Assembly (NCBI GenBank): GCA_002321855.1
Contig: DCMX01000071.1
Location: forward strand, 1-10,368
Direction: 5' to 3'
From: Fidelibacterota bacterium UBA1611
GTDB taxonomy: Bacteria; Fidelibacterota; Marinisomatia; Marinisomatales; UBA1611
Length of the DNA stretch: 10,368 nucleotides
Shown piece by piece: positions 1-7,391 of this stretch. The notes beneath the pieces are model-generated. The model saw only the letters and a list, made by a program, of their open reading frames with translations. It made no database searches and was not told where the DNA came from. The translations under genes were made by a program, and so were the position numbers. Each line of letters opens with the position of its first letter. The stretch's first letter is position 1.

Positions 1-1677
1 AATAATATTGTCCAAACTGCTGCATCTGCAGGAGAATCCTTAGCAGCGGGAGTGATTTTTACCATTCCAGCATTGGTGTTATTAGGTTATTGGACATCCT
101 TTGACTATTTCGAGGTGGCTAAAATTGCTGCTATTGGAGGAGTTATCGGTGTGTTATTCACGGTCCCGCTGCGTCGTGCTCTCATTCTGGTAGCAAAATT
201 AAAATTTCCGGAGGGAATTGCTACTGCAGAGATCCTGAAAGCAGGAGATGAAGCAAGATCAAGCACAGAAACAGATTCGTCCGATGGGCTCAAAACCATT
301 GGCATAGCAAGTATCGTGGGCGGACTGATGAAACTTGCTCAACAAGGATTCGCTGTGTGGCATGCTACAATTGAAGGAGCAACAACTGTGGGCAGGTCTA
401 TTTTTGGTATAGGTTCTGACCTGTCACCTGCGCTGATCTCAGTTGGATACATTGTTGGACGGAATATCGGCATATTGGTTGTGACCGGTGGTCTAATCTC
501 TTGGGCTATCGCAATTCCTATCTACACTGCAATAAACGGGTTTGAAGGTGACCCATTGAAAGCTGCATGGACCATTTGGAACAGTAAGATCAGGTATCTA
601 GGAGTAGGTGCAATGGTTGTGGGAGGAGTCTGGTCACTGGTTAAATTATTGAACCCACTGATAACTGGGGTCAAAGCAAGTATTGATTCAATCCGTCAAA
701 AGAGTAAAGGTAAAGAACTTCAACGTATGGAAAGGGACATACCTATTAATTATGTTGGTATGGCGTTGTTAGCAATGCTTATTCCGGTTTTTCTACTTTA
801 TCTAGGAATCATTCAATCAGCTGGAATTGCAGCGATACTAACAATCGTGATGATGGTCTTCGGTTTTCTCTTTTCCGCCGTAGCCAGTTACATGGCAGGA
901 GTGGTTGGATCTTCGAACAACCCCATTTCTGGTGTTACGATCGCCACTATTCTTTTTTCATCCATGCTATTATTAGCGTTATTAGGAACTGGCTCGGGTG
1001 TTGGTGCTGCTGGTGCTATTATGGTTGGTGCAGTTGTCTGCTGTGCCGCTGCAATAGGCGGCGATAATATGCAGGATCTCAAAACCGGACAATTGGTAGG
1101 TGCTACACCTTGGAAACAACAGGTTATGCAAATTGTGGGCACCGTTAGCGCTGCCATCGTATTAGGACTTGTTCTGGATATCCTCCATACGGCCTATACC
1201 ATAGGATCTCCTACCCTTTCAGCACCCCAGGCCACGTTGATGAAATCTGTTGCAGATGGTGTCTTTTCTGGCAACTTACCCTGGGATTTTGTCGCCATTG
1301 GTGCTCTCATTGGAATAGTGATCATTCTTATTGATATACGACAGGAAATGATGGGTGCCGATTTTCGGGTTCCAGTTCTTGCCGTTGCGGTAGGGATCTA
1401 TTTACCGATCGAACTATCCGTTCCCATTTTTATTGGAGGAATGATAAATCATATAGGGCAAGGATCTGAAACTGAAAGGTCTGGGCAGAAAAAAGGTCTT
1501 TTAATGGCGTCAGGCCTTATTACAGGAGAAGCACTTATGGGGATATTGGTAGCGGTGCCGATTTTCATTACCGGTAATAAGGATTGGTGGCCAACAGTTG
1601 ATGGATTAACATGGCTGGGGCCCATTGCCTTTCTTGCAGTGATATACTGGCTATATTATACAATAACTGAAAAATGA
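1..1677 (+). CDS. OPT-family oligopeptide transporter, 5' end cut by window edge
   Basis: Polytopic inner-membrane transporter of the oligopeptide transporter (OPT) superfamily. The family imports small peptides or peptide-like metal chelates with protons; the cargo here is unknown. The frame is open from base 1, so 558 residues are visible and the true start lies to the left. The GTG at 52 is internal, because the codons before it already spell a conserved OPT stretch (NNIVQTAASAGES, visible residues 1-13). Other OPT signatures are GSSNNPISG (303-311), DLKTG followed by GATPWKQQ (359-374), and GEALMG near the C-terminus (509-514). Long hydrophobic helices fill the rest, and a more polar loop lies around residues 225-245. 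Bacterial members usually run to well over 600 residues, so roughly the first 70-120 are missing. The stop overlaps the start of the adenosine deaminase gene (ATGA), pointing to one transcript. The family is secure; the substrate is not. Confidence 0.93.
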   Translation, partial: NNIVQTAASAGESLAAGVIFTIPALVLLGYWTSFDYFEVAKIAAIGGVIGVLFTVPLRRALILVAKLKFPEGIATAEILKAGDEARSSTETDSSDGLKTIGIASIVGGLMKLAQQGFAVWHATIEGATTVGRSIFGIGSDLSPALISVGYIVGRNIGILVVTGGLISWAIAIPIYTAINGFEGDPLKAAWTIWNSKIRYLGVGAMVVGGVWSLVKLLNPLITGVKASIDSIRQKSKGKELQRMERDIPINYVGMALLAMLIPVFLLYLGIIQSAGIAAILTIVMMVFGFLFSAVASYMAGVVGSSNNPISGVTIATILFSSMLLLALLGTGSGVGAAGAIMVGAVVCCAAAIGGDNMQDLKTGQLVGATPWKQQVMQIVGTVSAAIVLGLVLDILHTAYTIGSPTLSAPQATLMKSVADGVFSGNLPWDFVAIGALIGIVIILIDIRQEMMGADFRVPVLAVAVGIYLPIELSVPIFIGGMINHIGQGSETERSGQKKGLLMASGLITGEALMGILVAVPIFITGNKDWWPTVDGLTWLGPIAFLAVIYWLYYTITEK

Positions 1678-2741
1678 AGATCACCCAGAGCCTTATAAAG
1701 CGGCTTCCCAAAGTGGAATTGCACTGTCATTTGGATGGTTGCCTACGTCCGGAAACAATGGTTGAATTGGCACAGAGATATAATATTCCACTTCCTACTT
1801 GTAATGCCGAGGAACTTGGTAATATCATGAGGATCGGGAAAAAACGAGGAAGTTTAGAAGATTATATCAAACGGTTCGACCTTACCCTGGCAGTATTACA
1901 GAATTCCACAGCATTGGAGAGAGTTTCTTTTGAGTATGTCGAGGATATTTCAAAAGAAAATGTCCGATATGCCGAGATACGTTTTTCCCCAGCACTACAT
2001 ATACAGAAGGAAATGACCATGGAGAATGCTGTTGATGCGGTGCGAAAAGGTTTGAAACAGGGAGAAAAAGAATTTGGTATCAAGACCAGAATAATTATAT
2101 GCGGTATCCGAAGCATTTCACCATCTATCTCACTGAAACTTGCAGACCTTGCAGTACGTTATAAACGTAGAGGCGTGGTTGGATTTGACCTTGCCGGTCC
2201 TGAAGAGAATTATCCGGCAAAAAAACATCGGGAGGCATTTTACCTGATACGAAATAATAATGTTAATGCAACGATCCATGCAGGCGAAGCTTACGGGCCG
2301 GCCTCAATTCACCAAGCGATACATACTTGTGGTGCTAGTAGAATTGGCCATGGAACACGGCTGAAAGAAGATAAAGATCTAATGCAATTTGTTAATAATC
2401 ATCGCATCACCTTAGAGATCTGTCTCACATCCAATTGGCACACAAAATCAGTCCGTTCCCTGAAATCTCATCCTTTTAAATTCTACTATGATCAAGGGAT
2501 CAGGGTGACACTTAATACAGATAACAGACTTATTTCGAATACTACACTAACAAAGGAATTTCTACTGGCACATGATATGTTCGGGTTGGGACTTCATGAT
2601 TTTCGAGAGATAACGATCATTGCCATGAAAAGTGCCTTTTTGAATCACCAGGATCGTAAGATTCTTATCAGAGAAATAGCTGACGAACTGGAACAGGAAT
2701 TCGGTATCATGCCTGAATACATTCAAGGTAATAAGAACTAA
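1674..2741 (+). CDS. add: Adenosine deaminase (purine nucleoside salvage)
   Basis: Cytosolic zinc hydrolase of the amidohydrolase superfamily, 355 residues, the usual bacterial length. It is expected to convert adenosine and deoxyadenosine to inosine and deoxyinosine. The metal and catalytic set is present in order: HxH in ELHCHLDG (H17, H19), the HAGE motif (H202, catalytic E205), RIGHG (H226), and the zinc aspartate in NTDN (D283). The GFDLAGPE stretch before HAGE is also typical. The residue after the zinc aspartate is Asn284, where mammalian enzymes have a second Asp; I recall Asn as common in actinobacterial-type enzymes. The ATG overlaps the transporter stop by four bases and has no obvious ribosome binding site, so translation is probably coupled. 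The main alternative is a sister deaminase of the same fold, such as 6-aminodeoxyfutalosine or adenine deaminase. Confidence 0.9.
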   Translation: MKITQSLIKRLPKVELHCHLDGCLRPETMVELAQRYNIPLPTCNAEELGNIMRIGKKRGSLEDYIKRFDLTLAVLQNSTALERVSFEYVEDISKENVRYAEIRFSPALHIQKEMTMENAVDAVRKGLKQGEKEFGIKTRIIICGIRSISPSISLKLADLAVRYKRRGVVGFDLAGPEENYPAKKHREAFYLIRNNNVNATIHAGEAYGPASIHQAIHTCGASRIGHGTRLKEDKDLMQFVNNHRITLEICLTSNWHTKSVRSLKSHPFKFYYDQGIRVTLNTDNRLISNTTLTKEFLLAHDMFGLGLHDFREITIIAMKSAFLNHQDRKILIREIADELEQEFGIMPEYIQGNKN

Positions 2742-2950
2742 ATTGAGAAATATCACAACAATATTTGCATATAGATCAATATTTATACATATTAGTTCTA
2801 TAATTAACTTTTATTATCTCAAATCAAAAATATAGGAAACCATTGGATCATAAATAAATTTTTCTCCGTCAAATTATAGTTATAATGGATATTCTTTTAT
2901 TTTACAATCTATTCTATTATCCAAAAATACAGGAGAAGCTAATACATAAT

Positions 2951-2987
2951 TGTCACTATGACAGATTATTGGTAATTGGAACAATTA
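2951..2987. promoter_or_regulatory. Pair of short palindromes upstream of htpG, possible operator
   Basis: Two perfect inverted repeats lie close together, 48-84 bp before the htpG start: TGTCA-CTA-TGACA (2951-2963) and TAATTG-GAA-CAATTA (2973-2987). Their length and spacing suit a dimeric regulator or local cruciform structure, but short palindromes arise easily in AT-rich DNA. The regulatory role is inferred only from position. Confidence 0.25.
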
Positions 2988-3023
2988 TTGCCATTCAGTT
3001 TTCAATTAAAAATAAATGATATT

Positions 3024-3028
3024 GGGAG
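3024..3028 (+). promoter_or_regulatory. Ribosome binding site that fixes the TTG start of htpG
   Basis: GGGAG lies six bases before the TTG at 3035. It is the clearest Shine-Dalgarno match at any start in the window. It supports TTG as the initiator, because the protein then begins at the position where HtpG homologs begin. Confidence 0.65.
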
Positions 3029-3034
3029 TATAAA

Positions 3035-4900
3035 TTGTCGCAACACACATTTCAAACCGAAGTCAGTCAATTATTACATTTAATTATACACTCACTCTAT
3101 TCACAGAAAGAGATCTTTCTGCGAGAGCTTATATCCAACTCATCGGACGCTCTGGATAAATTAAGATACCTGACTCTTATAAATGATGAATTCAAATCTT
3201 TCGATTTTGATCCGAAGGTTCATCTTGAATTTGTGGATGATGAAAATCCTACCCTGACTATTACCGATAGTGGTATCGGTATGAGTAAAAAAGAGCTTCA
3301 AGATAACCTTGGCACTATCGCCCGTTCAGGAACTAAGAATTTTCTTTCAAAATTATCGGGTGACTCCAAACAAGATTCTAATCTAATAGGTGAATTTGGA
3401 GTTGGTTTTTATTCCTGTTTCATGGTCGCAGACAAGGTTCAAGTTTCCAGCAAAAAAGCTGGTAATAAACAAGCCTGGAAATGGATCAGCGATGGAAATT
3501 CAGGGTATGAGATCTCCAAAGATGTAAGAAAGGAGCCAGGCACTTCCATTACATTACATCTCAATGATGAAGGTAAAGAATTCGCGAACCGCTGGAAAAT
3601 AGAGAACCTGGTCAAGAAATATTCTGACCATATTGCTTTCCCAATCTTTCTGACATTTGACAACATCGAATATGACAAAGAGGGCAAAGAAAAAAGCCGA
3701 AACTCAAAAACAGCGCAAATAAACGAATCAAAAGCGTTCTGGATACGTTCTAAGACCGATCTAAAGAAAAAAGATTATAATGAATTTTATAAGACACTTT
3801 CTTCTGATTCAGAAGATCCATTTGACTGGATCCACTTTAAGGCTGAGGGCAGTTTAGAGTTCACGATCCTATTTTTCATTCCAAAAAAAGCACCAATGGA
3901 TATATACAGGTCTGACTATCGTTCCGGGGTAAAACTTTATGTCAACCGCGTGTTCATCACTGATGATGATAAAGAATTGCTGCCATCCTGGCTTCGTTTT
4001 GTCAAGGGTATAATAGATTCTTCCGACCTACCACTAAACGTCAGTCGTGAGATACTTCAACAGAACCGCATCATGGCAAAGATCAGGTCTAACTCGGTAA
4101 AGAAGGTCTTGGATAAGCTGAATACTATAGCAAAGAATAAAAATAAGTATTCAGAATTCTATAATGAATTCGGTCGTTTGATAAAAGAGGGTGTCTATCA
4201 GGAATTTGAGCATAGGGAAGCACTAACAGAACTCCTGAGATTCAAGTCCACAAACGCAGATGGATATGTCTCGTTGCAAGAATATGTTGAGAGAATGGAA
4301 ACTGACCAGAATTCCATTTACTATATCACAGGTCATAATGAGATCTCCCTTCGAGAATCTCCATTGCTTGAGATGTATACTGAAAAAAATATAGAGGTAC
4401 TCTTATTAGATGATGAGATAGATGAGATCATCATTCCATCTGTTCCAAAGTATGATGAGAAAGAACTAAAATCTGTCAATCGGAGTGGTGCCGCCGATGA
4501 ATTAGCAAAAGATTCAGATAAAGATACTTTAAAAGAAATGATACCTCTTATCAAAAGAATCAAGAAGATCTTGGGTGATAAGGTAAAAGATGTAAAAATA
4601 TCTAACCGCTTGAGTGACTCGCCATCCTGCATCGTGGCTGATGAAAATGATCCTACCTCGCAAATGCAGGAGATCATGCGTTCAATGGGCCAAGCTGATT
4701 TACCAACCATACGGCCAATATTAGAGATCAACCCAGACCATGCAATCGTTAAAAAAATGAAAACAAGGTCCAAAGGGAAAGTTTTTGAAGATGTTTCTCT
4801 CCTATTATACGAGCAAGCCTTGATCCAGGAGGGGGTCCAATTAGAAAATCCATCAAAATTTGTAAAACGCTTGAACTCAGTCATCACGAAATCACTATAA
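3035..4900 (+). CDS. htpG: Molecular chaperone HtpG (Hsp90 family)
   Basis: Cytosolic ATP-dependent homodimeric chaperone of the bacterial Hsp90 family; it remodels late folding intermediates and stress-damaged proteins. The 621 residues match the usual bacterial length (about 620-630) and all three domains are present. The N-terminal GHKL ATPase (about 1-215) has RELISN with catalytic E31 and N35, DSGIGM (78-83) for adenine binding, the lid region LGTIARSGT (92-100), GEFGVGFYS (119-127) and GTSITLHL (169-176). The middle domain has the YVNRVFI and LPLNVSREILQQ stretches. The C-terminal dimerisation domain ends with PILEINPDHAIV and NPSKFVKRLN. Start is TTG with GGGAG six bases upstream; no better ATG aligns with family starts. 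It appears monocistronic: 293 bp separate it from add, and the next gene is convergent. Heat regulation is plausible but no CIRCE element is visible. Confidence 0.97.
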   Translation: MSQHTFQTEVSQLLHLIIHSLYSQKEIFLRELISNSSDALDKLRYLTLINDEFKSFDFDPKVHLEFVDDENPTLTITDSGIGMSKKELQDNLGTIARSGTKNFLSKLSGDSKQDSNLIGEFGVGFYSCFMVADKVQVSSKKAGNKQAWKWISDGNSGYEISKDVRKEPGTSITLHLNDEGKEFANRWKIENLVKKYSDHIAFPIFLTFDNIEYDKEGKEKSRNSKTAQINESKAFWIRSKTDLKKKDYNEFYKTLSSDSEDPFDWIHFKAEGSLEFTILFFIPKKAPMDIYRSDYRSGVKLYVNRVFITDDDKELLPSWLRFVKGIIDSSDLPLNVSREILQQNRIMAKIRSNSVKKVLDKLNTIAKNKNKYSEFYNEFGRLIKEGVYQEFEHREALTELLRFKSTNADGYVSLQEYVERMETDQNSIYYITGHNEISLRESPLLEMYTEKNIEVLLLDDEIDEIIIPSVPKYDEKELKSVNRSGAADELAKDSDKDTLKEMIPLIKRIKKILGDKVKDVKISNRLSDSPSCIVADENDPTSQMQEIMRSMGQADLPTIRPILEINPDHAIVKKMKTRSKGKVFEDVSLLLYEQALIQEGVQLENPSKFVKRLNSVITKSL

Positions 4901-5039
4901 AAATAGGATCTAATTCCTAAAATTCTATATCACAGATATCTAAAAGACTTTTCAATATGGAATGATTTTACTGGGCGAATTAGAGAAGCGCTATTTCTTC
5001 CAAGATACACAGATTATCTAATAAAAGAATAAAAAGATA
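4901..5039. other. Convergent gap between htpG and the propeller gene
   Basis: Both flanking genes end here, so terminators are expected, but only weak structures are visible. Just after the htpG stop, TAGGA (4904-4908) and TCCTA (4915-4919) can pair around a six-base loop without a following T-run. For the minus strand, a T-rich tract follows directly after the stop at 5040, with only a 4-bp stem before it. No ORF or RNA gene is evident. Confidence 0.5.
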
Positions 5040-7391
5040 TCATTCTCTGATCACGGTCACCTTAGAGAATGTATTATTCGACGCACCATAAATTGCCAAC
5101 AAATAGACACCGCTTGTTACATAGATTCCATTATTATCTTTCCCATCCCATAGCAACTGATCACCATCTGTACTAATTCCCTGACTGGGAATATTTCGAA
5201 CCACATGCCCATCCAGGGTCATGATTTTCATAGAAGAGTTTTTTAATAGCCCGCTAACAACCATGGGCTTATTAGCAGGAATCCTGAACGGGCTTGGGAA
5301 TATCTTGATATTATTATAATTCGCGACAGCTGTTCCAAATGGTATTCTCAAGATATTCACTCCTTTACTGGTCGCGATATATGCCAAACTCTTTTCAGCA
5401 TCAAATGCGATATCAGTTATCTCATCGGACAGGAGCGGGCTATTACTTGCTCGAAGACCATTGATATCGGGCCATGATGTAGTATTCTCTAATAAGATAT
5501 GTACACCCTGTGATGGTGAATGCGACCAGATATTACCATGTGGATCCACCTTAAGTTCAGCACCTTCACCAAATGATAGATTTGGAAAATATGGATATAG
5601 GTTCTCACGAAGTACGGGATTGTTGGCGTCACTTTGGACATCAAAATAATTAAGACCTGTTGGGGTCAGATAATACAGACGATCATTCTTACCCATAGCC
5701 ACCGACCAGACAGTTTCACCAGAAATGATTTTCGACCAGTTAAAATTGATCGGGTCCACGGGTGTTCCATTATAATAAAGCATAAATAATCCCCCATTGG
5801 GGTAAATACCCAGATTGGCTTCTTCAGCCATGAAAGCACATACCCATGCTCTGTTCCAACGATCGAACGTGATCCCATTGGGAGACTGACTGATCTTTAC
5901 GGAAGTTTCTCCAGAACCATAAGACCACCACTCACCCTCTGGATTACGCACATGGATCGGAACGTTTTTATTGATAACATATGGATTTACAACCCACAAG
6001 TTACCTTCAACATCAAATTCTACATCCTTGACCACCATATACGGGTCTGAAACCGACTGAGTAGTAAAATACCCAAGAACGGTCGTATCAATAACGGTAA
6101 CATCTTCAGGGTTATCTATATCAATGATCAGAACCCCTCCACCCCTTTTATACGGGTTGAATTTTTCCGGGTAAACTCCGCGAATACTACAATAGACCTT
6201 ACCATCAGGTCCTTCTTCAATATCAGCAACATACGCCCCAAAATCATATTCTATCGTATCAGCAACAAATGTATTATAATCATAGCTCGAATGAATCACC
6301 TGCGAGTTCTCCCGAAGGATCTCTAATATATTGCGCCAGCCTTGGTCTTCCAAAATGCTCAACCCCCATGCACTTGCACCTACCAAGCGCCCATCCTTCA
6401 ATATTGTAATTGCTGAAAATTGTCCAGTTCGTGGCGCATTAGGGATCTCCGATCCCAACACCCAGTTTACTGTATCCACATTGACAAGACCCATGATCGA
6501 CCCTACGAAAATCCTACCTTCATTACCAAATGCGATTGAACGTAAATCATAGCGATGTGATAGCACTTCAAGAGCTATTTTCTTGCGATATATTTTCTTT
6601 CCCTTGATACCCCAAAGATAATTCTTACTATCAAAAGCCAAATATTCAAAATTAATTGGTGTGGTCATTGTTTGCTGATCAATCAATGAAAGATCATCAT
6701 AATGGAAGGTATATAAAATACCTTCATGGCTCAATGTAGCAGACGATTCTAAAAACGCAATGGCACTAACATTACCGTCCAATTCTGGAAAAGGAATGCT
6801 CCAATTAGCCGGGTCTTTTAGATTTTCAGAAATGTCTCCCATCCATAAACCGTTCCCGGTTCCTAAAAATATCTTTGAACCGTGTACGCTAAATGCGTTG
6901 ATATTACCTATGCTTATAGGAAAATTGCGGAAAATGTCTCTGTATGACCATTCGTCATCAATATATATCCATTTCATCAGACCAACATCCTGTCCCTGGA
7001 TAAAAGCAGCAAATGCCAAACTATCACCGATCCAAAAAGCTGTTACTTGTGTTAGGCCGAAATCAAAAATGTTGACCGAAATCTTTTTTATTGGATCATA
7101 TATCTGAACAAAACCATTGGGAGTGTTTCCCCCAAGCCACAAATGGCCATTGCTATCATCAGCAATGGCCGCAATATCTACTCCAATGATTCCATCAATT
7201 GTAGTTAGAGTTGTGAACTTGTCATCTGTGCTTACTAATAAACCACCGGCAGTGACGCAATAGACCGTGTCATTACTAAACACCATATCATGAATATTTA
7301 GTGGACATGTCAAGGCGTCCCAATCACCAATTCTTACCTGGGAAAATGAAAAGGAAAGAAATAAAAATATTAATGATGCCCTGAAGAGCAT
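5040..7391 (-). CDS. Exported beta-propeller protein, PorZ-like, with FlgD/T9SS-like C-terminal domain
   Basis: 783-residue exported protein. An N-terminal signal peptide (MLFRASLIFLFLSFSFS, then Q) is followed by about eleven blade-like repeats of the type 'I..d..g.lw.gt..G', for example VYCVTAGGLLVS, LWLGGN, IFLGTGNGLWMG, RIFVGSIMGL, LWVVNPYV and NIWSHSPSQGV, enough for two propellers. Residues about 693-783 form a beta-sandwich tail with NNIKIFPSPFR, LWDGKDNNG (W748) and SGVY, as in FlgD-like Ig domains and type IX sorting domains. Size and layout match PorZ, which P. gingivalis uses to handle anionic LPS in type IX secretion. A generic two-component-regulator-type propeller is the alternative. 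The ATG at 7391 overlaps the protease stop (TGATG). The frame stays open to 7706, but that part lies inside the protease gene and has no signal peptide. No Shine-Dalgarno sequence is seen, so coupling is likely. Confidence 0.8.
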   Translation of the reverse strand: MLFRASLIFLFLSFSFSQVRIGDWDALTCPLNIHDMVFSNDTVYCVTAGGLLVSTDDKFTTLTTIDGIIGVDIAAIADDSNGHLWLGGNTPNGFVQIYDPIKKISVNIFDFGLTQVTAFWIGDSLAFAAFIQGQDVGLMKWIYIDDEWSYRDIFRNFPISIGNINAFSVHGSKIFLGTGNGLWMGDISENLKDPANWSIPFPELDGNVSAIAFLESSATLSHEGILYTFHYDDLSLIDQQTMTTPINFEYLAFDSKNYLWGIKGKKIYRKKIALEVLSHRYDLRSIAFGNEGRIFVGSIMGLVNVDTVNWVLGSEIPNAPRTGQFSAITILKDGRLVGASAWGLSILEDQGWRNILEILRENSQVIHSSYDYNTFVADTIEYDFGAYVADIEEGPDGKVYCSIRGVYPEKFNPYKRGGGVLIIDIDNPEDVTVIDTTVLGYFTTQSVSDPYMVVKDVEFDVEGNLWVVNPYVINKNVPIHVRNPEGEWWSYGSGETSVKISQSPNGITFDRWNRAWVCAFMAEEANLGIYPNGGLFMLYYNGTPVDPINFNWSKIISGETVWSVAMGKNDRLYYLTPTGLNYFDVQSDANNPVLRENLYPYFPNLSFGEGAELKVDPHGNIWSHSPSQGVHILLENTTSWPDINGLRASNSPLLSDEITDIAFDAEKSLAYIATSKGVNILRIPFGTAVANYNNIKIFPSPFRIPANKPMVVSGLLKNSSMKIMTLDGHVVRNIPSQGISTDGDQLLWDGKDNNGIYVTSGVYLLAIYGASNNTFSKVTVIRE
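7145..7170. repeat. Perfect 10-bp inverted repeat inside the propeller gene
   Basis: GGCCATTGCT and AGCAATGGCC flank a six-base loop (7155-7160), giving a stable hairpin in DNA or mRNA about 220-250 bases into the propeller coding sequence. The bases encode part of the AAIADDSNGHLW blade. It may be chance from codon choice; no T-run follows on either strand, so it does not look like a terminator. Confidence 0.6.

Larger units (their letters stand above)
2742..3034. other. AT-rich intergenic region upstream of htpG
   Basis: This 293-bp gap has no convincing ORF and no RNA gene that I can recognise. It must hold the end of the add transcript and the htpG promoter. No GC-rich hairpin with a T-run follows add. 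Candidate promoter pieces are a TATAAT at 2881-2886 with only a poor -35, and TTGCCA (2988-2993), 17 bp, AATAAA (3011-3016), which would leave a very short leader. Two small palindromes lie at 2951-2963 and 2973-2987. No CIRCE element (TTAGCACTC-N9-GAGTGCTAA) is present. Confidence 0.6.

Noticed and set aside
52..54. GTG as the transporter start
   Set aside because: The 17 codons before it are open and encode conserved OPT sequence, so the gene continues beyond the left edge.
2759..2784. CAATATTT repeated 18 bp apart after add
   Set aside because: The identity stops after eight AT-rich bases and there is no third copy; this is expected by chance in such sequence.
4333..4887. Long open frame antisense to htpG
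   Set aside because: It mirrors conserved htpG codons, has no family features, and no start signal; it is a shadow of the real gene.
4904..4919. Hairpin TAGGA/TCCTA after htpG as terminator
   Set aside because: Only five mostly weak pairs and no T-run follows; not enough to call a terminator.
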